From assembly GCA_937868795.1 (NCBI GenBank), contig CALMNM010000060.1, positions 1 through 49,046 on the forward strand: 49,046 bases of DNA. The letters run 5' to 3'. Origin of the DNA: an uncultured Acholeplasma sp. (GTDB lineage: Bacteria; Bacillota_I; Bacilli_A; Acholeplasmatales; Acholeplasmataceae). The translations under genes were made by a program, and so were the position numbers. A model generated the notes under the pieces. The model saw only the letters and a program-made list of their open reading frames with translations. It was not told where the DNA came from and did no database searches. Numbering within the stretch: position 1 is the stretch's first letter; every line of letters starts with the position of its first letter. Positions 16,845 to 26,400 of the stretch are shown piece after piece.

Positions 16845-19031
16845 TTAGATGGCACACTTTTCGTAATCACATTCAGGATTATTACAGTGAATACATCCTT
16901 GTTTCTTCACAAGAACATCACCACAAAGTGGGCATAATTCTTTTTCAATCTTTTCTGGTGTATGACCCGAAGAAGAGACAGAGATATGTGTGACATATTC
17001 TTTAACAACGTGTGTTCTCTTGTCTGTCCACTTTTCTTCTAAATGAACATGAGGAGGTGTCGCTGGATTCAAGTCTTCTGTATTTTCGTTGACACCCGCT
17101 AAGATACCAATCTTCGCACAACGATCTCTGAACACGGTAGCACCCTTGAAACCTTTTCGCCAAGCGGTTTTATAGATATTGATGACATCATCAACGGTAG
17201 CACTGTTATGTAAATTGAAGGTTGAACTAATCGCAGTATCCACATATTTTTGGATGGTAGCTTGAACATTCGCTCTGTCGATAAAGGCAATATTTTGCGA
17301 GGTAATCAGCGCCCATTCAGGGAGTTCTTCAGGTTTGACACCCATGGCTTTAGCCAGTGCAAGTGGTGTCTTTTCCCAAATAGTAATGGTCTTTTCTTCA
17401 TCAAACATCGAGACTATACGACGTGTATAATTGATTTGGAAGAAGGGTTCGACCCCACCAGAAACACCAAGGATATTAGAAATGGATCCGGTAGGTGCAA
17501 TCGATAAGAGGCGTGAGTTTCTTAACCCATATTCTTTAACGAGAGCATCGGTATCAGGATCGATTGCCGTCTTATAAAATGTGCCTTTCGCAATCTTTTC
17601 ATAATCAAAACGAGGGAAGACACCTAATTCTTTAGCTTGAAGTGCTGATGCCTTCATCGCAGTATTGATCATACGACGCATAAGTTGATCTAGGAATTCC
17701 AAGAATTCTTTACTACCATAAGGAAGTCTCATCGATAACGCTAAGTCAGCAAGACCCATGACACCAAGACCTACCTCGCGGTAATTCTTCACGTGTTCTC
17801 TTTGTTCGGGTAATGCGTGACGATCACCAAGCATGGTGAGTAAATCATCGAGGGCAATAATCATTTCGGAGACAACAAAGTCGAAGCGTTCCCAATCATA
17901 GGCGGCATTTTCTGCAAACGCATTTTTAACAAATGCATTTAAGTTGATGCTTCCTAGGTTACAAGAACCGTGAGGCATGAGTGGCTGTTCGCCACAGGGG
18001 TTGGTCGCTGTAAAGCGAACATCATCATATTCACTCATCAAATGATAATCATTCATGTGGTCAATGAAGATGACCCCTGGATCACCCATCGTATGTGCTG
18101 CATATCCGACAAGTTTTAATAAATCTTGTGCTTTGATCTTCTTTTCAATCAGTTCATAAGGTGTTTCAAAATTCATGACCCAATCTTCATTGTTTTCAAC
18201 AGCATTCATAAATGCATCGGTCAACGCGATGGAAATATTCGCCCCATTGACTTTGGAAAGATCAAGCTTGGTCGTAATAAAATCAATAATATCAGGATGA
18301 TCGATGTTGAGCACGAGCATTAAAGCGCCACGTCTATTATCCTGTTGGGTATTAAGGGTTGTATGTGAATACTTTTCAGCGAATACCATTACACCAGGTG
18401 TGGTATTGGAGGAGTTATTGACCTTCGCACCCTTAGGACGAATCTTGGATAGGTTCATCCCTTGTCCGCCACCATAGCTATAGGTTCTCGCAATTTGGTA
18501 GTCAACTTTATAGATGCTTTCCAAACTATCTTCAGGATCTTGAACGACATAGCAATTCGAACCCGTAATGTTACCATCACGTCCGATGGCGTAGAGGTTT
18601 CTTCCCCCGAAAATGGCTTCTTTACGACGGAAAATCTTTTCTAATGAAGACTTACCAAACGCGATACGTTTGATAAAGTCTTTCTTATCTTCACCATTAA
18701 TTAAGTACTTCTTTAAAATGAGGTCTTGTCTTTCGTCATTATCAGACCAGGGATTATCCCGATCTGTCTTTTGTTTTTCACGATATTTAATGTAAGAACG
18801 TGCCGCTTCATAATACTTTTTCTTCATTAAATACAGTTCGACGTCATCTTGAATCGTTTCAATCGCGACATCTTCACTCTTTGGGTAAGCCTTGGTAATT
18901 TCTTGCGCCTGCTTGAGACATTCTTCATCAGTAAATGAGAGTCCTACACTTTTATATGCTTTCTGCATCGCTTGCGCAATCTTGTGTAAATCAAACGGCT
19001 CTATCGTTCCGTTACGTTTCACGACATTCAT
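16845..19031 (-). CDS. nrdJ: Class II (adenosylcobalamin) ribonucleotide reductase
   Basis: Reduces ribonucleotides to deoxyribonucleotides with an AdoCbl radical, with or without oxygen. 728 residues: an N-terminal ATP-cone (VVKRNGTIEPFDLHKIAQAM, about 3-90); a barrel with Cys160 (TGSNCYVV) and Cys358 (GSCNLGS) as the redox pair; the catalytic NPCGEQ at 344-349 (Cys346, Glu348); PTGSISNILGVSGGVEP; and a C-terminal zinc-ribbon (CPLCG ... CIHCNNPECDYEKC) carrying the thiols that re-reduce the active site. No NrdB or NrdG partner is nearby, as expected for class II. It has its own promoter and terminator. No cobalamin riboswitch was seen upstream. Confidence 0.94.
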   Translation of the reverse strand: MNVVKRNGTIEPFDLHKIAQAMQKAYKSVGLSFTDEECLKQAQEITKAYPKSEDVAIETIQDDVELYLMKKKYYEAARSYIKYREKQKTDRDNPWSDNDERQDLILKKYLINGEDKKDFIKRIAFGKSSLEKIFRRKEAIFGGRNLYAIGRDGNITGSNCYVVQDPEDSLESIYKVDYQIARTYSYGGGQGMNLSKIRPKGAKVNNSSNTTPGVMVFAEKYSHTTLNTQQDNRRGALMLVLNIDHPDIIDFITTKLDLSKVNGANISIALTDAFMNAVENNEDWVMNFETPYELIEKKIKAQDLLKLVGYAAHTMGDPGVIFIDHMNDYHLMSEYDDVRFTATNPCGEQPLMPHGSCNLGSINLNAFVKNAFAENAAYDWERFDFVVSEMIIALDDLLTMLGDRHALPEQREHVKNYREVGLGVMGLADLALSMRLPYGSKEFLEFLDQLMRRMINTAMKASALQAKELGVFPRFDYEKIAKGTFYKTAIDPDTDALVKEYGLRNSRLLSIAPTGSISNILGVSGGVEPFFQINYTRRIVSMFDEEKTITIWEKTPLALAKAMGVKPEELPEWALITSQNIAFIDRANVQATIQKYVDTAISSTFNLHNSATVDDVINIYKTAWRKGFKGATVFRDRCAKIGILAGVNENTEDLNPATPPHVHLEEKWTDKRTHVVKEYVTHISVSSSGHTPEKIEKELCPLCGDVLVKKQGCIHCNNPECDYEKCAI

Positions 19032-19066
19032 ACTTATCCACCTTTATTCTATCTAATTTTTTGTCC

Positions 19067-19130
19067 CCTACCGTACGCTTTTGGCGAAACGGTTTAGGTG
19101 TATTATAAACCAATTCACAAGGTAATTCAA
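19067..19130 (-). promoter_or_regulatory. nrdJ promoter and 5'-end hairpin
   Basis: TTGAAT (19130-19125), 17 bp, TATAAT (19107-19102). The transcript would start near 19095 with a hairpin: ACCGT pairs with ACGGT and CGC with GCG around a CAAAA loop, with outer CCTA/TAGG possible. The leader is about 64 nt. It may protect the 5' end or bind a regulator. No B12 box and no clear NrdR box pair was found. Confidence 0.55.
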
Positions 19131-19156
19131 CATTAAAACCTATGAATATTTTATGA

Positions 19157-19187
19157 AACAATTTTCATTGTTTGATACTTCGTATCA
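19157..19187. promoter_or_regulatory. Two adjacent small palindromes upstream of nrdJ
   Basis: AACAAT-TTTC-ATTGTT (19157-19172) abuts TGATAC-TTC-GTATCA (19173-19187). Both are perfect inverted repeats located 27-57 bp upstream of the nrdJ -35 box, in the gap after the DUF2804 terminator. They could be regulator sites or weak hairpins; neither is followed by a T-tract. Confidence 0.35.
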
Positions 19188-19202
19188 GGCTTTCATACTT
19201 AA

Positions 19203-19248
19203 TAAAAATGAAATGGCTTTACCATGGGGATATCCACAGTGAAAGCCA
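19203..19248 (-). terminator. Probable terminator of the DUF2804 gene
   Basis: TGGCTTT (19248-19242) pairs with AAAGCCA (19220-19214) around a 21-nt loop holding GGATATCC; TTTCATTTTT follows on the minus strand. Confidence 0.5.
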
Positions 19249-19282
19249 TGATGAAAGACTTTTAATTTTTATGAATGAATGT

Positions 19283-20305
19283 TCACCATCTGTTAAATAC
19301 TTTTTCAGCAAAACCCATCATATCGTTGATTTCGATGATTTCTTGATCACTTATTTTAAAGGTACCAGAAAATTTGCCAAACACTTGATGTTGTTTCGAT
19401 TCAATGATCAGAACATTTGAATGACTATAGCGATCGAGTATGGGTGTAAATGAGAGGTTGATCATCCCATCAGATGAGGTCAATGTCCAGGGGGATAGAT
19501 AATCATCTTTGCCATCCTTTAAAGGAATATTGAAGATAACATCATTGAGCTTGTATGTTTTATCGCCATAGAACACCATGTTTTCTGTCGCTTTGGATAA
19601 ATCGCCAAAACCATAGCCGAGATTGAATCCAACTTTTTTACCTTGATATACTCCACTTAAACTGGACCAATACCACGTATTTTTATACGTCCAAACGCCG
19701 CGACCCCAATCCAAAACTCCATATGCATCTTTTAAGTTCAACGTGTCATCACCAAATACAATGGTTCCATTAGCTTTGAGTAAGTTAATCTTTTGATTAT
19801 AGTAGAAATGCTTCTTTTTCGTAAATGGTGTGGCGATTACCATGGAGTCTTTGATCGTGGGTTCAAGCACTAAATCCACCTTGAGTGGCTTTTTGTCATA
19901 GAATGCGTCAATCGATGCGGTGATATGGCGTCTGTTTTTTTCTAAGACAAAGGAAATCTCTTGTCCCTTCTTTTTAAACACCACATTTCCTTTGCTTGAT
20001 GATTGTGGCATCATTAATTTCCCGTTAGAAAAAAATCCCATTTTTGAGAATGATCGTTCAATCTTTTGATCAAAATCAAAAAGTGTCACGGCACTAAACC
20101 ACATATAACTGTTATCAGCAACCGTTAATGCGATCCCGATATGTTCATTACCCACATAATAATAATCCCACTCTTTAATACGCAAACCACGCACTTTCAC
20201 CATATCACGATAGTAATCTTTGACAAGTGATGTATGGTATCCTGCTTCAATCAGTTGACCTTTTTGATCAAGTAAAGGTCCTTTATTGAGTCTTTGTTGT
20301 TCCAT
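19283..20305 (-). CDS. DUF2804 domain protein
   Basis: 340 residues matching the DUF2804 family, whose biochemical function is not established. Family features are the N-terminal KGPLLDQKGQLIEAGYHTSL...YYRD, KEWDYYYVG, and AYGVLDWGRGVWTYKNTWYWSSLSG followed by GFNLGYGFGD. It is predicted cytoplasmic and beta-rich, with no signal peptide. The start ATG 20305 fits the family's usual N-terminus with a GAAGGGAAG site; an ATG at 20338 is a possible alternative, while the open frame to 20494 overlaps the divergent helicase gene and is unlikely. A lipid or carbohydrate-related role has been guessed for the fold, but nothing here supports one. Confidence 0.8.
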   Translation of the reverse strand: MEQQRLNKGPLLDQKGQLIEAGYHTSLVKDYYRDMVKVRGLRIKEWDYYYVGNEHIGIALTVADNSYMWFSAVTLFDFDQKIERSFSKMGFFSNGKLMMPQSSSKGNVVFKKKGQEISFVLEKNRRHITASIDAFYDKKPLKVDLVLEPTIKDSMVIATPFTKKKHFYYNQKINLLKANGTIVFGDDTLNLKDAYGVLDWGRGVWTYKNTWYWSSLSGVYQGKKVGFNLGYGFGDLSKATENMVFYGDKTYKLNDVIFNIPLKDGKDDYLSPWTLTSSDGMINLSFTPILDRYSHSNVLIIESKQHQVFGKFSGTFKISDQEIIEINDMMGFAEKVFNRW

Positions 20306-20375
20306 TGTGATCTTCCCTTCAGAATTCCTTGCCTTCATGATAGCACAACTCCCCTTCTTCTTCAATGATTCATCA

Positions 20376-20404
20376 TTCAAGTGATGATGAAAATAAGGTA
20401 TAAT
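20376..20404 (+). promoter_or_regulatory. Promoter of the helicase-SRAP operon
   Basis: TATAAT (20399-20404) with a weak TTCAAG -35 (20376-20381) 17 bp upstream, 24 nt before the ATG. The gap is shared with the divergent DUF2804 gene. Confidence 0.5.
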
Positions 20405-20427
20405 AGGAGTACCGAAAGAGGTTAAAC

Positions 20428-22773
20428 ATGAGACGATATCGCGTATCCGTGGGTGAACTCGTTTCTTTCCTTTATGCCAGTGGTGATCTCTCATCCGAGA
20501 CCTTTCAAAACGTCTCTTTAGTTGAAGGAACGAAAGCTCATCAATATGTTCAAAGTAAATATCAATCAGATGATCGTGCTGAAGTTCCCATAAGTTACCT
20601 CTTTGATCACGAGGGACAAGAGATCTTACTACAAGGTCGCATCGATGGTCTTATTATGCTTGATCACACCTTATGGATGGAAGAGATTAAATCTACGCGC
20701 TTCCCTATTTTTAGCGATGAGTTTGTTATGAACCTTGAACACTTGGCTCAACTCAAGATGTATGCGTACATGTATATGAAAAACGAGCATCTTGATGAAC
20801 TTATGGGACGTGTGACCTATATTCAACTCTCCGATTATAAAATGCGTCACTTTGAACAGTATTTTGATGTTGATGTTCTCGAATCCTTTGTGTATGATTC
20901 GATAAAACGATATTTAGTATGGCTTGATTTATATTATGATCATCTTGATCGAAAAAAAGTCTCTTTAGAAAAACTTTACTTCCCCTTTGACACCTATCGT
21001 CGTGGTCAACGCGAAATGATGGCTGCAGTCTATCAGACGATGAAAGATGATGATTTACTCTTCTCCATCGCACCTACGGGTATTGGGAAGACAATGGCAT
21101 CGCTATTTGCTACCTTAAAATCTCTGTCTGAGGATAATCAAAAAATCTTTTATCTATCTGCGAAAACTCAAGGAAAGAAAGTTGCACTTGACACCATGGA
21201 TATTCTCCATGAAGCGGGTTTAGAAACAAAAACATTAGAAATCACATCAAAAGATGTCACCTGTTTTTTAGAAAAACGGGAATGCGATCCTGAAAAATGT
21301 CCTTTCGCAAAAGGTTTTTTCGACCGTTTGTCCACAGCGATGCAAGACATCTTCCTCCATGAAACATTGATGAACCGAAGTACCGTTGAAGCTTATGCAC
21401 GTAAACATATGGTCTGCCCCTTTGAATTCTCTTTATATGTGTCATATTTCGTCGATGTCATTATCTGTGATTACAATTACGCCTTTGATCCAAGAATTCA
21501 TCTCATTCGTTATTTTGATGAAACCAACTTTAAACCTTTAGTTTTAGTCGATGAAGCTCATAACATGATCTCTCGATCAAGAGATATGTATTCATCGACA
21601 CTCATTCGTTCAGAGTTCATCAAGCTAAGACGTGCAGCAGGAAAATTGAAACCCTCCATACGAAATGCCGTTAAGAAAATGCTCGATCAATTTGATCGTT
21701 TTAATGAGCAGCTTTCAGTCTCTCCCTTTATTTCCTTTAAAAATTATGATCAAGAATTCTTAGATACTGTACGTTACTTGATGAAGAAAATCGAAAACGC
21801 CTTGAAGGAAATGCCTAAATATCCGCGGAAAACCGATGTGATGGAGGTTTATCTACAACTTTTAAGTTTTTCCATCATTCATGAGTTCTATAATGATACC
21901 TATGTGACCAATGTAGAAAGAATTGCCGATGATGATGTCGCATTCACCATCCAGTGCCTAGATGCCAGTGAGTTCATCTATGATACGATTAAAAATAAAG
22001 CCTATGGCACAGTCCTGTTTAGTGCAACCCTCTATCCAATTGACTACTATAAAGAATTGATTGCGATGGGTTATGGGGAGATCATGAAGATAAGATCTCC
22101 ATTTGATCCATCACGTCTCAAACTCATCGTCATGAATCAAGTAAATACGAGATATCAGTTCAGAGAAGGATCAAAAAGTACGATCATCGAAACCATCCTT
22201 GAAGTCCTGAATTCCAAAAAAGGCAACTATATCGTCTTCTTCCCTTCCTATCAATACATGCGTCAAATCATTGATGAACTGCCTATGGATATTGATGCTG
22301 ACCTTATCATTCAAGAACGAGACATGGATCAATCCTTGCGCGATCTTACCCTAGAACGTTTTAAAACCCTCCAAGAGCGTTCACAACTCGCTTTCTTTGT
22401 TATGGGAGGGATGTTTGCTGAAGGGATTGATTACGTCGGGGATATGTTATCAGGTGTAATTATTGTGGGTGTTGGTTTACCGATGATCAGCGAACAAAAC
22501 AATCAACTCAAAACTTATTATGATCAAACCTTTGGAAAAGGCTTTGATTATGCGTACACCTATCCTGGAATGAATAAAGTGATTCAAGCTGTGGGACGCG
22601 TGATCAGAAGAGATACCGATTATGGGATTGCCATTCTTATTGATGATCGATTTACAACGAAGACCTACTTAAATTTATTCCCCCCTGAGTGGAAAAATTA
22701 TGAGATCGTCAAAAAACCAAAAGAATTGACTTCAATACTTACTAAATTTTGGAGTCAATATAAGGAGGAATAG
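20428..22773 (+). CDS. Cas4/RecB-like nuclease fused to XPD/DinG-family helicase
   Basis: 781 residues. Residues about 1-150 look like a PD-(D/E)XK nuclease of the Cas4/RecB type: His38, Asp73 in GRIDG, Glu86-x-Lys88 in EEIKST, then QLKMYAY (Gln108, Tyr112). Residues about 185-781 are an XPD/DinG superfamily 2 helicase: Walker A APTGIGKT (215-222), four Cys for a [4Fe-4S] cluster (279, 286, 291, 330), DEAH (375-378), FSATLYP, and the motif VI segment QAVGRVIRR. It would unwind and cut DNA during repair. The nuclease end differs from classical B. subtilis-type DinG, which carries a DnaQ-like exonuclease. It is upstream of the SRAP gene by 2 nt, which supports a repair role. Confidence 0.88.
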   Translation: MRRYRVSVGELVSFLYASGDLSSETFQNVSLVEGTKAHQYVQSKYQSDDRAEVPISYLFDHEGQEILLQGRIDGLIMLDHTLWMEEIKSTRFPIFSDEFVMNLEHLAQLKMYAYMYMKNEHLDELMGRVTYIQLSDYKMRHFEQYFDVDVLESFVYDSIKRYLVWLDLYYDHLDRKKVSLEKLYFPFDTYRRGQREMMAAVYQTMKDDDLLFSIAPTGIGKTMASLFATLKSLSEDNQKIFYLSAKTQGKKVALDTMDILHEAGLETKTLEITSKDVTCFLEKRECDPEKCPFAKGFFDRLSTAMQDIFLHETLMNRSTVEAYARKHMVCPFEFSLYVSYFVDVIICDYNYAFDPRIHLIRYFDETNFKPLVLVDEAHNMISRSRDMYSSTLIRSEFIKLRRAAGKLKPSIRNAVKKMLDQFDRFNEQLSVSPFISFKNYDQEFLDTVRYLMKKIENALKEMPKYPRKTDVMEVYLQLLSFSIIHEFYNDTYVTNVERIADDDVAFTIQCLDASEFIYDTIKNKAYGTVLFSATLYPIDYYKELIAMGYGEIMKIRSPFDPSRLKLIVMNQVNTRYQFREGSKSTIIETILEVLNSKKGNYIVFFPSYQYMRQIIDELPMDIDADLIIQERDMDQSLRDLTLERFKTLQERSQLAFFVMGGMFAEGIDYVGDMLSGVIIVGVGLPMISEQNNQLKTYYDQTFGKGFDYAYTYPGMNKVIQAVGRVIRRDTDYGIAILIDDRFTTKTYLNLFPPEWKNYEIVKKPKELTSILTKFWSQYKEE

Positions 22774-22775
22774 TC

Positions 22776-23459
22776 ATGTGCGGACGTTTTACCATCACTG
22801 TTGACTTAGAAGATCTACGCGTCTATTTGGAAGAAAATTATGATATCTCTGAATTGAAGGGGGATTTCGATCTTCCTAGATTTAATGTTGCTCCTGGCCA
22901 AGATGTCATTACCATCATCAATGATGGAGCAAAAAACAGAGTCGGTACGCTACGTTGGGGTCTTGTTCCTTCCTTTGCAAAAGATGAAAAAATCGGGTAT
23001 CAAATGATCAATGCGAAAGCAGAAACTCTCCACGAAAAGCCTTCATTTCTCCCTTCATTTCGCGCCAAGCGTTGTGTCATCCTTGCGGATAGTTTTTATG
23101 AATGGAAAAAAGAGGATACGAAGAAACAACCGATGCGTATTCTTTTAGAGGATCAAAAGATCTTCCCAATGGCAGGTCTTTGGAATACATTCATTCGTGA
23201 AGATGGAACGAAACTGCATACATGCACGATCATTACCACCGAAGCGAACGACTTGATGAAACCCATACACGAAAGAATGCCCGTGATTCTCACTGAAGAT
23301 ATGCGAAAAAAATGGCTTGATCCACGACAAACGAATCTCTATGAACTTTCAAAACTCTTGAGACCTTATGATCCTAAACAAATGAAAGCTTATAAAGTGT
23401 CAGATATCGTCAACAAAGCGGGTTATGATACACCCGATTGTATTGTCGAAATTAAGTAA
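22776..23459 (+). CDS. yedK: SRAP domain abasic-site shield protein (HMCES/YedK)
   Basis: SRAP proteins form a thiazolidine crosslink with abasic sites in single-stranded DNA through Cys2. Here Cys2 follows the initiator Met (MCGRFT), so Met removal exposes it. The other active-site residues are in place: Asn79 in MINAKAET, Glu109 in SFYEWKK, His165 in KPIHERMPV. The 227-residue length is typical. ATG 22776 has an AGGAGG site that overlaps the end of the helicase gene, so the two are one operon. The pairing suggests handling of damaged single-stranded DNA. Confidence 0.94.
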   Translation: MCGRFTITVDLEDLRVYLEENYDISELKGDFDLPRFNVAPGQDVITIINDGAKNRVGTLRWGLVPSFAKDEKIGYQMINAKAETLHEKPSFLPSFRAKRCVILADSFYEWKKEDTKKQPMRILLEDQKIFPMAGLWNTFIREDGTKLHTCTIITTEANDLMKPIHERMPVILTEDMRKKWLDPRQTNLYELSKLLRPYDPKQMKAYKVSDIVNKAGYDTPDCIVEIK

Positions 23460-23488
23460 AAAAGTGCTCGATGCTTTCGAGCACTTTT
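23460..23488. terminator. Bidirectional terminator between SRAP and GH3 genes
   Basis: A 12-bp perfect stem (AAAAGTGCTCGA / TCGAGCACTTTT) with a 5-nt loop and A/T flanks on both sides sits between the two convergent genes. Confidence 0.92.
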
Positions 23489-23490
23489 AT

Positions 23491-26400
23491 TTAGTGATGT
23501 CTGATGAGGTGAAGTCTTTTCACTTTAAGTCCACTGGCTTTGGCCACTAAGCTCAAACGATGAATCCCTGGTGTGAGTCTGACTTGAGAGGATATATCCA
23601 CCCATTTTCCTTCCGTTCCATTGGTGGTTAATGTCGATAAGACAAGATCATCTTTCACGATCGAAAAAGGAATCTGTGCCAAAGGTGAACCATCGGATGC
23701 AATCGATAACTCGATAATGTATTTCCCGTAAAGATCCACTTCAATCGCAAATGAAGCAATCCCTTCCTTATTAAAGAGGAGGTGATCTTTTTCTACTTGG
23801 AGCTGTGAATTGCGATAGGAAGGATCCAGAGGATCAAGTTCTGTGCGTCCCCATGGCTCTGTACTTACCTTCGTGGGATGATCGGTGGGAACGACATTAA
23901 AGTTGAACGTCACTTGGTTTTGATGACGTTTACGGTTGGTGAAAACATAAATATTTTTCATACCATCTTTCAATAAAGAGACGATGACCGTATGAGCATT
24001 GTGTTTCACCTTATAGGATGCTTGGGGTTCGACATCAAACGTTAAATTGAAATGATCGTTCGCATCAAGGCTATAATGACTGACCAGAGGATTAAATGAC
24101 TCCATCAATATACCATTGAGATGAACCCTTTCAATGACAGGTAAATCATAATTTGGCGTATTTTCAAGAACCTTTTGGTTCATCTTTTCTTGATACATTC
24201 TTGAATTCAAAATAAATTTCGTGATGTTTTTGGCGACACGTTGCATATCTGCTAACGAGAGTTCACCTTTTTCAAAGGCTTCCATCGTATTGTCTTTCAA
24301 CGAATTTTCTTTCGCATTGACGACAACCATGTAGAGATCATTCTGTGCTTTGATCATGGCTTTAGTATTGGTTCTTGTGCCTTCTTTGCCATCATCGTTC
24401 ATCTTTGCCCACCAATCGGTCATGATGATACCATCAAAGCCCCATTCTTCACGCGCAACCACGGTATTTAAATCATAGTTGCTTGCTGCCCAAATCCCAT
24501 TAATCGGATTATACGATGTCATGATGGCTTTTGCTTTCGCTTCTTTGATCGCGATTTCAAAGCCCTTCAAATAGATTTCACGAATTGCGCGTTCTGAAGC
24601 AATCGAATCGGAGTCGAAACGACGATATTCTTGGTTATTCAACGCGAAATGTTTGACGGTTCCTGTTACACCTGCACGTTGAAGACCTTTGACCACGCTT
24701 GCTCCCATATAACCGGTAAGAACGGGATCTTCACTGAAATATTCAAAGTTTCTACCACAGAGTGGGTGACGATGTAAATTCATGCCTGGTCCTAAGAGAA
24801 TGTCGATATGGTAATTGAGCATCTCAACCCCGACACCATAATAAAGAGCTTCCACTAAGTCCTTATTCATCGAAGATGCTAGACATGTTCCATTAGGCAT
24901 CGAAGAAGCTTGCATTCCAGAGTCCATGCGAATGCCTGAGGGACCATCTGCACAGCTTAAGATGGGTAAACCTAACGCTTCTAACTCTTTCGTGACAGCA
25001 CCAAATGCTGAGGCAGTACCTGGAGTGACCTTAGGTGAAGACATGCCTTCACCACGAACGATTTCTGATAATTGAGTCGGTGTCATCTGAGCAACAAAAT
25101 CATCAAGTGTTGCTTTCTTTGCATAGACATCGCTGAGTAAAATTGTTTTCTTAGCATTGGATACAAGCGGTTTAACTTGATGTTTCTTCATCTTATCATC
25201 TGGAGACATTGATCTTAAGGGCACATCTTCTTCAGAACGCGTTAAGATGCCATCAATCAATGTTGGACGAAGCCGTTTAAACGCCTTTTTAGGACGTAAT
25301 GCTTCGGATAGTTGTTGGACTAAACGGTCTTCAACCACCTCAAAACTATGACATGCAAAAGGTGACATGACATCTGTGGATAAATAGATGCGATAGGTTC
25401 CCTTTTCGAGTACATAAGAAGATGGATAACCCGTTTTTCCTTCTTCATCATAAGATGATATATCGTAATCGGTAAATGAAAAGGTTAATGTTTCAGATTC
25501 TCCAGGATTAAGTACGTGTGTCTTTTCAAAAGCAACCAACACGCGATCTGGTTTTCCTAACAAGCCTTGAGGTTGTTTCACGTAAAGTTGAACCACTTCT
25601 TTCCCTTGGTGTTTTCCTTGGTTTGTTACAGTCACTTTGACTTGATAACGTTCATTGATGTTAACTTCATCAAGATGATAGGCGAATGTGGTATAGGATA
25701 AACCAAAGCCAAAAGGATAACGAACGGCTTGCTTATTAAACGTTGAAAAATAGCGATAGCCAACGTAGATATCTTCGTGATAAATGTTTTCATCATGACC
25801 ACCAAAGGAAGAGTCACTTGGGTAATCAGATAAATGATGAGCAATGGTATCAGGAAGTTTTCCTGAAGGCGTGATCAAACCTGTGAGAACATCTGCAGCT
25901 GCTCGCCCTCCCTCTTGACCTCCATGCCAGAGATACAAGACGGATGAAATAGGATAACGATCCATAAAGGACATATCCATGATATTCCCCGTATTAAGTA
26001 GGACTACTGTTTTGTCAAACACCTTGGTGACGAGTTCCATCATCACTTCTTCACCTTTGGATAACACATATGACCCTTCGGTATTGGAATTATCTTTATC
26101 TTCTCCTGCTGTACGACCAATTACGATGATGGCAACATCACTGTGTGCTTTAGCTTTTTTGACTAACTCTAATGTAAGTGGCATTTCCACCTGACTCCAT
26201 GGCTCTGAAGCCCAAAAGCCAGAACCTGCGTTGAAGGGGTGTTCTTCTTCCCAATGGCGATACGTCTCCAACAGTTCGTCATTGACTTTGACGTAAGGAT
26301 TTTCCAATAATGCATCGATAATCGATGTGACATGATCGACATTGACAAGACCACCTGATCCCGTACCACTCTTATAGTAGTCCGTTTGGATTCTACCAAA

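Noticed and set aside
19032-19200. Cobalamin riboswitch upstream of nrdJ
   Set aside because: Leader is only about 64 nt and no B12-box-like sequence was found.
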